Assembly: GCA_017881765.1 (NCBI GenBank)
Contig: JADGQN010000086.1
Coordinates: 1 to 13,507, forward strand
Reading direction: 5' to 3'
DNA from: Syntrophobacterales bacterium
GTDB taxonomy: Bacteria; Desulfobacterota; Syntrophorhabdia; Syntrophorhabdales; WCHB1-27
DNA length: 13,507 bases
Positions 7,620 to 13,481 of this stretch are shown one piece after another. The translations under genes and the position numbers were made by a program. Below the pieces are notes generated by a model. It had not been told where the DNA came from, ran no database searches, and worked only from the letters and a program-made list of their open reading frames with translations. Numbering within the stretch: the first letter of the stretch is position 1; every line of letters starts with the position of its first letter.

Positions 7620-7982
7620 TCATCCGCGGCTATTCCGGCTCTTCCCGCTTGTCAGTATATCGACAGGATAGAATTTTTTCACACACTCGGGACACAAGCC
7701 ATGCGTGAATTCGGCCTCACTGTGCTCCCGAATGTAGATTTCCAACTGGTTCCAGTATCCCTGATCGTCACGGATTTTCTTGCAGGAGGTACAGATGGGC
7801 AGCAGGCCCCTCAAGACCTTGGCGTGCCTTGGCTGGCCCGGAAGCTCCTTCACAAAGTCAAACTCGCTCTTTACGATCCTCAGCCGGCTTGCTTCGCTAT
7901 CTTCCAGGTCGGCAACTCTCTGACGGAGCTCAAAGAGCTCATCAATCAGCTGCTCCTTTGACTTCTCTTCATCTCTCATCAT
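7620..7982 (-). CDS. Coiled-coil protein with CxxC...CPxC sensor-associated module
   Basis: 119-120 residues. The N-terminal half (residues 3-35) is a charged heptad-like helix, probably a coiled coil. The C-terminal half reads LRGLLPICTSCKKIRDDQGYW followed, after a short segment, by THGLCPECVKKFYP, with Cys63, 66, 96 and 99 (numbered from the second ATG) placed to bind a metal. From memory, this module is common at the C-terminus of PAS/histidine-kinase and response-regulator proteins of deltaproteobacteria; here it stands alone. Tandem ATGs (7982 and 7979) follow GGAAGAGG; the second has the better spacing. Only 15 bases separate its stop from the stop of the converging synthetase gene. 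No kinase, receiver or DNA-binding domain is present, so it may be an adaptor or signalling accessory; function is unknown. Confidence 0.8.
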   Translation of the reverse strand: MMRDEEKSKEQLIDELFELRQRVADLEDSEASRLRIVKSEFDFVKELPGQPRHAKVLRGLLPICTSCKKIRDDQGYWNQLEIYIREHSEAEFTHGLCPECVKKFYPVDILTSGKSRNSRG

Positions 7983-8238
7983 CCTCTTCCTTTGAATTCC
8001 CTTAGTAAAACGGAAATATCGGCACTATCAAGCTTCAGCGGACTGGCAATTTCTGGGGCTCGCGTCGCCCCCTCCTGCGGCAAAGCCCCACCCGCAAGCG
8101 GGTACCCGGCCTCCCCCTCTCGCTCGCCGTGCTCGCTGGATAGATTCCTTACGGGCGAGGGTGAATCCATGCGCTGTTTGCGCGAACGCCTATTGGTGGT
8201 ACCACGGGCTTGCCCGTAAGAATCTATCCAGACCTATG
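7983..8238. repeat. Palindrome-rich GC-rich spacer between minus-strand genes
   Basis: About 255 bases with no credible gene. It holds a hairpin ACCCGC-AA-GCGGGT (8090-8103) next to GGTACC, then a long inverted repeat with arms 8136-8156 and 8212-8231, and inside the right arm a competing hairpin ACGGGC-TT-GCCCGT (8204-8217) next to another GGTACC. A 63-codon open frame on the minus strand (7979-8170) is built from this repeat sequence and is not credible. Confidence 0.6.
8136..8231 (-). repeat. Long inverted repeat just after the regulator stop codon
   Basis: Arms 8136-8156 (21 nt) and 8212-8231 (20 nt) are complementary except for one extra base. The repeat starts 8 bases beyond the stop of the minus-strand regulator, so its RNA would form a strong 3' hairpin. 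No T-run follows, so it is not a canonical intrinsic terminator; it may stabilise the mRNA end or be a dispersed repeat. Confidence 0.55.
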
Positions 8239-8571
8239 TCAGTCCGCCTCCACTACGGTAAACAGAGGTTCGGCAATCGATTCGCTGCGGCATAGAGGGC
8301 ATCTGCTCGGCCTTTTAAGCCTGTCCCTCTTTCGGAAGGTGAAGCCGCACTTCTCACACGTGGCTGGCTCAACTACGAGGCGATACACCCCTGTGTGCAT
8401 GGTTTTCCTGATATGTTCAAGGTGATCGTAGATCTCTCTTTCCGGGATCCTGAGCTCTGCTGACATCTGTCGAGCCGTACCGGGATGCGCCAGCAAAACG
8501 GAGATGATCCTGTGGCGGATGGTGTCAATTCTCTCGACCGGCACAGATGGCTCTTTGACTTTATCCTTCAT
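8239..8571 (-). CDS. HTH transcriptional regulator fused to a zinc ribbon (COG3357-like)
   Basis: 110 residues from ATG 8571. Residues 15-58 form a winged-helix-like domain (IDTIRHRIISVLL, then GTARQMSAELRIPEREIYDHLEHI as the recognition region). Residues 70-98 form a zinc ribbon with C72-x2-C75 and C91-x2-C94 around FRKRDRLKRPSRCPLC. This order matches the predicted regulators described as an HTH fused to a Zn ribbon. AAGGTG eight bases upstream supports this ATG; an in-frame ATG at 8604 with AGGTGA and a TTG at 8664 are alternatives. A 15-bp palindrome (8652-8666) lies upstream, between this gene and the divergent selenoprotein gene, and could be its operator. The signal and targets are unknown; control of itself or of the divergent gene is inference. 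Confidence 0.82.
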   Translation of the reverse strand: MKDKVKEPSVPVERIDTIRHRIISVLLAHPGTARQMSAELRIPEREIYDHLEHIRKTMHTGVYRLVVEPATCEKCGFTFRKRDRLKRPSRCPLCRSESIAEPLFTVVEAD

Positions 8572-8651
8572 CCGGAGCGCACCTTTTGGGAAAGAGTTTA
8601 TCATAAGATATATTTCACCTGAATCACACCGCTGACTCACCCTATAGGAAG

Positions 8652-8666
8652 AATTGTGCCACAATT
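8652..8666. promoter_or_regulatory. 15-bp palindrome, candidate operator
   Basis: AATTGTG-C-CACAATT is a perfect 7+1+7 palindrome in the divergent spacer between the HTH regulator and the selenoprotein gene, the expected place for an autoregulatory operator. I see no convincing -35/-10 pair around it. A second small stem, CTTATC with GATAAG (8704-8727), lies closer to the selenoprotein start. Confidence 0.45.
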
Positions 8667-8763
8667 GGATGATTTCCTTCTTGCGCGACGCATTCGGGAG
8701 TGCTTATCTTACTCTATGAGGATAAGCCAAGCCTAAAAAAATTTGGACCAAGGGAGGGAACCT

Positions 8764-9333
8764 ATGGGTCAGGTCGCATGGATAACTGATATGAACGATG
8801 CTCTCAACAAAGCAAAGGCAGCGAACAAACCGATACTACTCGACTTTTTCAACCCCGGCTGAATTGGCTGCCAGCAAATGGATGCGGTCACGTATCCTGA
8901 CGATCTGGTAGCCCGGTTCATAAACGCCAATCTAATACCACTACGTGTCAAATCTGACAGCATGCCCTTGTCCAAAGATTTTAATATCACCTGGACACCG
9001 ACCCTGATCACGCTCGACCAGGACGGAAAGGAACATTACCGCACCGTAGGCTTTCTAGCCCCAACAGAACTCATCCCATCTCTTCTTCTGGGAATTTCGA
9101 AGGTCTACTTCGAAACGGCTAAGTTCGATACATCTCTTGAGGCCCTCGAAAGACTTATTTCGGAGTATCCGAAAAGCAAAGCGGCTCCCGAGGCGGTCTT
9201 TCTGCGCGGCGTCGCCGGATACAAGAGCACGCATGATGGCAAGCACCTCAAGGCCGCATACGAAAAGCTGCAGGCAGAGTATCCCGGCACTGAATGGGCC
9301 GACAGGGCACAGCCGTACAGGCTGCTCAAGTAG
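8764..9333 (+). CDS. Selenocysteine-containing thioredoxin-fold protein with TPR-like C-terminus
   Basis: 189 residues if UGA 8860-8862 is read as selenocysteine (Sec33). AGGGAGGG (8751-8758) stands at ideal distance from ATG 8764. The product begins with a helix (ALNKAKAANKP), then ILLDFFNPG-U-IGC-QQMDAVTYPD: the thioredoxin beta strand and a UxxC redox motif (U33, C36) exactly where homologues carry CxxC. It continues with TWTPTLITLDQDGKEHYRTVGF, including the cis-Pro TPT of the fold. Residues about 112-189 are helical with TPR-like spacing (YFETAKFDTSLEALERLISEYPKSKAAPEAVFLRG). A SECIS-like hairpin follows the UGA. No signal peptide, so it is probably cytosolic; it likely reduces or relays electrons through a selenenylsulfide. 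A conventional reading would start at ATG 8878 and lose the active site. The Cys form may exist in relatives; the substrate is unknown. Confidence 0.88.
8880..8897 (+). promoter_or_regulatory. Bacterial SECIS-like hairpin
   Basis: GGATGC-GGTCAC-GTATCC folds to a 6-bp stem (one G-U pair) with a 6-nt loop beginning GGUC, as in the SECIS loop of E. coli fdhF. The loop starts 23 nt after the UGA, within the range usual for bacterial SECIS elements. It lies inside the coding sequence, as expected in bacteria. Confidence 0.75.
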
Positions 9334-9520
9334 CCACGACCGGCCACACCCGTCCGTTACGGACACAGACTCGCCAAGTTGAAAGTGAGGATAGGGCCAG
9401 CGCATCACTCTGCCGGCTTTCATGAAATAATTCTATTTGTGTAAGGCAAATCGGTCATGTATAATCGTAACCACCTGATTCGTAAACAGGATTCTTACTT
9501 ATTACAAGGAGGATGAGCAG
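9334..9520 (+). other. Intergenic region upstream of the DsrE-like gene
   Basis: 187 bases. The first third has a short GTCCG/CGGAC stem (9352-9364) without a T-run, not enough to call a terminator. The rest carries the promoter at 9437-9465 and a strong AAGGAGG (9506-9512) eight bases before the next ATG. No gene is seen. Confidence 0.5.
9437..9465 (+). promoter_or_regulatory. Sigma-70 promoter of the DsrE-like gene
   Basis: TTGTGT (9437-9442), 17-base spacer, perfect TATAAT (9460-9465); transcription would start near 9472. It implies the DsrE-like gene can be expressed independently of the selenoprotein gene. Confidence 0.65.
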
Positions 9521-10036
9521 ATGGAGGACAAAGAAAAACTCGAGACATCAGAGCAAGAAGAAGAGGGCAACACCAAGCGCGATTTTCTCAAGATGCTGGG
9601 GGCAGGACTCGGCATTGCCGGTATCGGCTCTCTGGTAGGGGCCCCAGCCATGGCCCAGACGGAGAAGGCGGGCAAGTACGTGATTGTAATCACCCATGGG
9701 GGCGATGACCCCAACCGGGCAATTTTCGGCCTTCTCATGGCACAGACGGTCGCGGATAAAGGCTGGGGAAAAGTCCACGTCTGGATGACTCTGGGCGGCG
9801 CTGATCTTGCGAACAAGAAACGGGTCGAGATAATCGATTCCCCCATTTACAAGAACTTTGGTACTGCAGCCGCCATCATGAAGAAGATCAAAGACAAGGG
9901 TGGGTGGTTCGGTTGCTGTCCCCCCTGCGCCGAGTACTTTGGTTCCACCGGAAGTGACAAGATCGACTATGTCGAAATGGCAGGCGGTGACTGGCTTATG
10001 AAAAACATCCAGGACGCCTGGGTAGTCTGGATCTGA
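9521..10036 (+). CDS. Tat-signal DsrE/DsrF-like family protein
   Basis: 171 residues. The N-terminus carries an acidic stretch, then TKRDFLKMLGAGLGIAGIG and APAMA (residues 18-45), a Tat-type signal in which the first Arg of the twin pair is Lys (K19-R20); cleavage would fall after AMA (45). The mature part begins KYVIVITHGGDDPNRAIFGLLMA, the alpha/beta start typical of DsrE/DsrF/peroxiredoxin-like proteins, and includes GWFGCCPPCAEYFG with Cys132, 133 and 136. Members handle sulfur or thiol chemistry, and a CPPC-like Cys pair is common in them. Export via Tat would place it outside the cytoplasmic membrane; the Lys-Arg pair is a tolerated variant but lowers certainty. It has its own promoter and a strong ribosome site and stands 187 bases after the selenoprotein gene, suggesting a linked redox role (inference). 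Confidence 0.85.
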   Translation: MEDKEKLETSEQEEEGNTKRDFLKMLGAGLGIAGIGSLVGAPAMAQTEKAGKYVIVITHGGDDPNRAIFGLLMAQTVADKGWGKVHVWMTLGGADLANKKRVEIIDSPIYKNFGTAAAIMKKIKDKGGWFGCCPPCAEYFGSTGSDKIDYVEMAGGDWLMKNIQDAWVVWI

Positions 10037-10039
10037 AAG

Positions 10040-10124
10040 GCAGTAAGGAGTAAGCAGTTAACGGCAAGAGAACAGGCCCTCCGTGTGGCGCGTAGTTCTC
10101 CGCTTACTGCTTACTCCTTACTGC
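10040..10124. repeat. 18-bp perfect inverted repeat built of heptanucleotide units
   Basis: Positions 10040-10057 and 10107-10124 are perfectly complementary (18 bp), starting 3 bases after the DsrE-like stop codon. Both arms are made of 7-base units of the type GCTTACT/CCTTACT, and the right side continues as a degenerate tandem array to about 10142. The RNA hairpin could act as a 3' end of the DsrE-like transcript, although no T-run follows. Confidence 0.65.
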
Positions 10125-10149
10125 TTACTATTCACCGTTCACCGCAAGA

Positions 10150-10179
10150 TTGGACATTCGGGCGCTTGGTCCGTATAAT
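10150..10179 (+). promoter_or_regulatory. Sigma-70 promoter of the exonuclease/GIY-YIG gene
   Basis: TTGGAC (10150-10155), 18-base spacer, perfect TATAAT (10174-10179). The start of transcription would be near 10186, about three bases before the ATG at 10189, so the mRNA would be nearly leaderless. Confidence 0.55.
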
Positions 10180-10188
10180 AATAGGCTC

Positions 10189-11625
10189 ATGAACAGCTTC
10201 GACTTAGCCATCGTTGATGTTGAAACCACAGGGACGAGCCCCGGCTATGATCGCGTCATAGAGGTCGGGGTGCTGAAGATAAAGGAAGGAAAGGTCGTCG
10301 AGACTTACTCGACGCTCGTTGACCCGGAGAGAAGCATCCCTTTTCACATAGAGAACTTGACCGGCATCACCAGCAAGGATCTTTCCAATGCCCCGACGTT
10401 CGGCGATATCAAGGACCAACTCATGCAGGTTCTCGAGGGCTGTGTCTTCGTGGCCCATAACGCCCGCTTCGATTACGGATTCTTGAGAAGCGAATTCGGG
10501 CGAGAGGGAATCGATTTCTCCGCGAGGTGCCTCTGCACGGCACGCTTGTCACGCAAGCTCTTCCCGCATGAGCGAAGACACGGCCTTGACAGCATCATCC
10601 AGAGGTATGGGATAGTTTGCCAGAACAGGCACCGGGCGCTGGACGACGCGCAAGTGCTTTGGGAGTTCCTCGATCTTCTTAAGGACCGCGTGGACGCCTC
10701 CCGCTTAATGGCTGCCGTGCAGGAACTGCTCAAGACTTCAGCCCTTCCTCCCCACATTGACCAGTCGATGATAAAGTCCCTGCCTGATTCCGCCGGCGTG
10801 TATATATTCTACAGTGGCGATGGCAGCCCGCTCCACGTGGGCGAGAGCGCAAACATCCGCAACGATGTTCTTTCACATTTCTCCAACGTCTACAAATCGA
10901 GTAAAGAGATGGCGTTGTGCCAGCAGGTCAGGGACATCAAGGCGATCAAGACCGCGGGAGAGTTAGGCGCACTGCTGCTTAAATCCCACCTTATACGAGA
11001 GCTATACCCCATATACAACCGCCGGTCCCTCGCCTCCAGAAAACTTCTGGTAGCGAAAAGAGTCCTCACCGACAATGGCTATTTCAGCGCTGCGATCGAT
11101 TCTCTCAATGTCCTCCCTCCATCCGATTTGCCCGACATCCTGGGAATTTTCAGGACGAAAAGAAAAGCCAAAGAGTTTCTTCTAACTCACGCCAGGGAGC
11201 ACGGGCTGTGTCCCAAGGTCATGGGGCTCGAAAACGGCAATGGCCCCTGCTCTTTTACAGAGCCCGATATATGTCACGGAGCCTGTGCCGGCGAGGAATC
11301 TCAGCGCTCGTATAATGACAGGTTCATGAGAGCATTTGCGGCGAGCGGCATCAAGGCGTGGCCGTTTTCAGGTCCGATCCTCATTGAGGAGAAGAACGGC
11401 TCTGTTGAAGGAGAAGCCTTTTTGATCGATCAGTGGTGCATCGTGGGCTCATTCAGGTTCGACGATACGGCGACAGAAAGATTCGTGCCCGCGAACTATG
11501 TTTTTGATTACGACAGTTACAAGATACTGACACAGTTCCTTCTCGACCCAAGGAAGCACGCGAGGTTGAGACCCATCACCTACGACGAGTTTCACAGCCT
11601 CCTCGAAAAGTTTAACGCGGCCTAA
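10189..11625 (+). CDS. DEDDh exonuclease (DnaQ-like) fused to a degenerate UvrC/Cho-type GIY-YIG domain
   Basis: 478 residues from ATG 10189; an in-frame TTG at 10150 overlaps the promoter and lacks a ribosome site. Residues 5-175 are a DnaQ-like 3'-5' exonuclease with Exo I VDVETTG (D10, E12), Exo II AHNARFD (D95) and Exo III HRALDD (H148, D153), all intact. Residues about 198-275 are a UvrC/Cho-like GIY-YIG domain: GVYIF is kept, but the second motif reads HVG instead of YIG (H216), the catalytic Arg position in NIRNDVLSHF is Asp226, and the catalytic Glu position in GALLLKSHL is Lys265. This domain is therefore probably nuclease-dead. Beyond it, four Cys near HGLCPK, NGPCSF and DICHGAC recall the Fe-S Cys cluster of UvrC. 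Similar exonuclease-UvrC fusions with intact motifs are known. Role: DNA repair or processing, with the second domain perhaps only binding DNA. Confidence 0.88.
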   Translation: MNSFDLAIVDVETTGTSPGYDRVIEVGVLKIKEGKVVETYSTLVDPERSIPFHIENLTGITSKDLSNAPTFGDIKDQLMQVLEGCVFVAHNARFDYGFLRSEFGREGIDFSARCLCTARLSRKLFPHERRHGLDSIIQRYGIVCQNRHRALDDAQVLWEFLDLLKDRVDASRLMAAVQELLKTSALPPHIDQSMIKSLPDSAGVYIFYSGDGSPLHVGESANIRNDVLSHFSNVYKSSKEMALCQQVRDIKAIKTAGELGALLLKSHLIRELYPIYNRRSLASRKLLVAKRVLTDNGYFSAAIDSLNVLPPSDLPDILGIFRTKRKAKEFLLTHAREHGLCPKVMGLENGNGPCSFTEPDICHGACAGEESQRSYNDRFMRAFAASGIKAWPFSGPILIEEKNGSVEGEAFLIDQWCIVGSFRFDDTATERFVPANYVFDYDSYKILTQFLLDPRKHARLRPITYDEFHSLLEKFNAA

Positions 11626-11670
11626 TCTCCTGCCTCGAAGACCCTTATATACACGCAATAGCAGGACGGA

Positions 11671-11699
11671 CTGACAGCACATCTCTTTTGTGCTATAGT
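11671..11699 (+). promoter_or_regulatory. Sigma-70 promoter of the MBL-hpt-DUF1232 operon
   Basis: CTGACA (11671-11676), 17-base spacer, TATAGT (11694-11699), leaving a leader of about 73 nt before ATG 11779. Confidence 0.65.
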
Positions 11700-11778
11700 A
11701 AATTCAATCTTACCCTTGGCGACACCCGGCAAAACGGCGCGCTGGTAGAGGCTATACGGCCTGAAGGAGGTAAGCATC

Positions 11779-12435
11779 ATGAAGCTGAAGTGGTACGGTC
11801 ACTCCGCGTTTAAACTGACGACGGATAAAGGCGTGCGGATTATTATCGACCCTTACGAATCAGGCTTTGGCAATGGTGGGTTGGCGTACGGAAAAATCAC
11901 CGATGAGGCTGATCTCGTGCTCACGAGTCACGATCACGGGGATCACAGCTATGTCCGGGATATCAAGGGGAAGTTTACCCGGATCGAAAAAGAAGGCTCT
12001 CATGCTGTCGCCGGCGTTAAGGTCACGGCAATCCCCTGCTTTCATGATCCCTCACAAGGTAAGGACAGGGGCAAAAATTTGATTTTCGTGATTGAGGCTG
12101 ACGGCTTGAAAGTGGCCCATGTCGGCGACCTGGGCCACGCTCTGAGTCTCGATATCCTTCAAAAACTGGGCTCAGTCGACGTACTGCTCTTGCCGGTTGG
12201 CGGTTTCTATACGATAGATGCCAAGGGGGCTACCGAGGTAATGAACGCCGTGAAACCGAGAATCACGATACCCATGCATTACAAAACGGAGAAGTGCGCA
12301 TTCCCCATCGCTGGGGTCGACGAGTTTACAAAGGGAAAGAAGGGCGTCAGGGTGGTGAACGCGTCCGAACTGGACGTGGGCAAAGAAAGTCTGTCAAAAG
12401 ATGCGGAAATCGTAGTCTTGAAATATGCCTTGTGA
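11779..12435 (+). CDS. MBL-fold metal-dependent hydrolase (UPF0173-like)
   Basis: 218 residues, close to the usual size of this small metallo-beta-lactamase-fold group. It begins MKLKWYGHSAFKL, typical of the UPF0173-like branch, and carries the metal motif SHDHGDH (H51, H53, D55, H56), a further H89, HVGDLGH with D117, and the C-terminal PMHY (H167): a full set of binuclear metal ligands. AAGGAGGT (11764-11771) stands seven bases before the ATG. It heads an operon; the hpt start codon lies three bases after its stop. No signal peptide, so cytosolic. The substrate is unknown for this group; linkage to purine salvage may mean a nucleotide-related phosphodiester or ester, but that is speculation. 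Confidence 0.88.
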   Translation: MKLKWYGHSAFKLTTDKGVRIIIDPYESGFGNGGLAYGKITDEADLVLTSHDHGDHSYVRDIKGKFTRIEKEGSHAVAGVKVTAIPCFHDPSQGKDRGKNLIFVIEADGLKVAHVGDLGHALSLDILQKLGSVDVLLLPVGGFYTIDAKGATEVMNAVKPRITIPMHYKTEKCAFPIAGVDEFTKGKKGVRVVNASELDVGKESLSKDAEIVVLKYAL

Positions 12436-12438
12436 GCC

Positions 12439-12963
12439 ATGGCTGATATCCTGAAACCTCTCTTCTCCAGGCAGGAGATAAGGAAGGTCGTCAAGAGGAT
12501 CGGAGCAGCGATTTCACGCGATTATCGGGGCGAGGAAGTGGTTTGCGTCTGCATCCTGAAGGGCTCCTTTATCTTTACATCGGACCTGGTAAGGGAGATA
12601 AAGCTCCCGACAACGGTCGATTTCATACGTGTTTCATCCTATGGCACGGGCATGTCATCCAAGGGCGAGGTAACCATCACCAAAGATCTGGAAATGGATA
12701 TCAGCGGGAAAAATGTGCTCGTCATAGAAGACATCGTTGATTCAGGCTTGACACTCAAGTGGATACGGGACTCATTGCTGGCCAGAAACCCGAAAAGCTT
12801 GAAGATAGTCTGCCTCCTGGACAAAAAGGCACGGAGGAAGGTTGATGTTCCGTGCGACTACGTCGGTCTCACCATTGAAGATGGCTTCATCGTGGGCTAC
12901 GGAATCGATTACGCGGAACAATACCGCAACCTGCCGGAGATACTAGTGGTGGAGAAGGGCTGA
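12439..12963 (+). CDS. hpt: Hypoxanthine phosphoribosyltransferase
   Basis: 174 residues, the usual length. It joins hypoxanthine (often also guanine) to PRPP to make IMP or GMP in purine salvage, in the cytosol. Visible signatures: ILKGSFIF, an SSYGTGMSSKGEV flexible loop, the PRPP-binding motif VLVIEDIVDSGLTL (E97, D98, D101), LLDKKARRKVDV with the purine-contacting Lys, and DGFIVGYGIDYAEQYRNLP near the C-terminus. The ATG stands three bases after the preceding stop with no clear ribosome site, so translation is probably coupled to the MBL-fold gene. The DUF1232 gene follows 19 bases downstream. Identification is confident; preference for hypoxanthine over guanine cannot be read from sequence. 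Confidence 0.95.
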   Translation: MADILKPLFSRQEIRKVVKRIGAAISRDYRGEEVVCVCILKGSFIFTSDLVREIKLPTTVDFIRVSSYGTGMSSKGEVTITKDLEMDISGKNVLVIEDIVDSGLTLKWIRDSLLARNPKSLKIVCLLDKKARRKVDVPCDYVGLTIEDGFIVGYGIDYAEQYRNLPEILVVEKG

Positions 12964-12982
12964 AGGCGGCACGAGGTTGCTG

Positions 12983-13369
12983 ATGGAATTCATTGACCGC
13001 TGGAAAGAAGGCGCACGCGAGCTTAGAAAAGATATCTACACCCTGTACTATGCGTACAAAGACCCGAGGGTTCCCTGGTACGCCAAGGTGCTGGCCGCTG
13101 GTGTCGTGGCATATGCGGCAAGCCCCATAGATCTTATTCCTGATTTCATCCCGGTCATCGGTTACCTGGACGACCTTGTTATCGTGCCTGTCGGCATCGT
13201 AATTGCGCTGAAGACCGTTCCAAAGCATGTTCTGGAGGAATGCCGTGCAAAAGCCGAAGCGGCAAATGCTCAAGGAAAACTGCGCAACTGGTATTCCGCC
13301 TTCATTATCATCGTAATCTGGTTTTTTGTCGTAATTTTTATCGCCCGCGCGCTTATTCACCCGGCCTGA
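12983..13369 (+). CDS. DUF1232 (YkvA-like) membrane protein
   Basis: 128 residues from ATG 12983, preceded by GAGG (12973-12976) at six bases; an in-frame TTG at 12977 would overlap this ribosome site. The diagnostic DUF1232 motif SPIDLIPDFIPVIGYLDD is at residues 48-65, preceded by the helix YYAYKDPRVPWYAKVLAAGVV. A second strongly hydrophobic segment (about residues 105-122, AFIIIVIWFFVVIFIA) is a clear C-terminal membrane helix, with the short tail RALIHPA. The family is widespread and has no firmly established function. It is the last gene of the MBL-hpt operon. No good intrinsic terminator is seen after it. Confidence 0.88.
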   Translation: MEFIDRWKEGARELRKDIYTLYYAYKDPRVPWYAKVLAAGVVAYAASPIDLIPDFIPVIGYLDDLVIVPVGIVIALKTVPKHVLEECRAKAEAANAQGKLRNWYSAFIIIVIWFFVVIFIARALIHPA

Positions 13370-13481
13370 CGGCTATTGACCGCTCTGCCGGAAAGACTGT
13401 TCCAGAGCCGTCCCGGGGGCGTGCCTTGAAATGAAACCCGACTTATTTTAAGCTATCTAGATTGTTATCAAGGAGGGTCAG

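Noticed and set aside
7979..8170. 63-codon minus-strand frame whose stop overlaps the next start
   Set aside because: Its sequence is made of the palindromic repeats and starts inside an inverted-repeat loop; the overlap is probably chance.
8866..8885. Alternative hairpin with CCA/TGG stem and GCAAA loop just after the UGA
   Set aside because: Only 11 nt from the UGA to the loop, wobble-rich lower stem, and loop unlike known SECIS; the hairpin at 8880-8897 fits better.
8878..9333. Start at ATG 8878 for a 151-residue protein
   Set aside because: This is the product of reading the UGA as stop; there is no ribosome site before 8878, and the upstream codons complete the thioredoxin fold.
9352..9364. 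GTCCG/CGGAC hairpin after the selenoprotein gene as terminator
   Set aside because: Only five base pairs and no following T-run.
13382..13408. GCTCTG/CAGAGC hairpin after the DUF1232 gene as terminator
   Set aside because: Six-bp stem, 15-base loop and no T-run, so not a credible intrinsic terminator.
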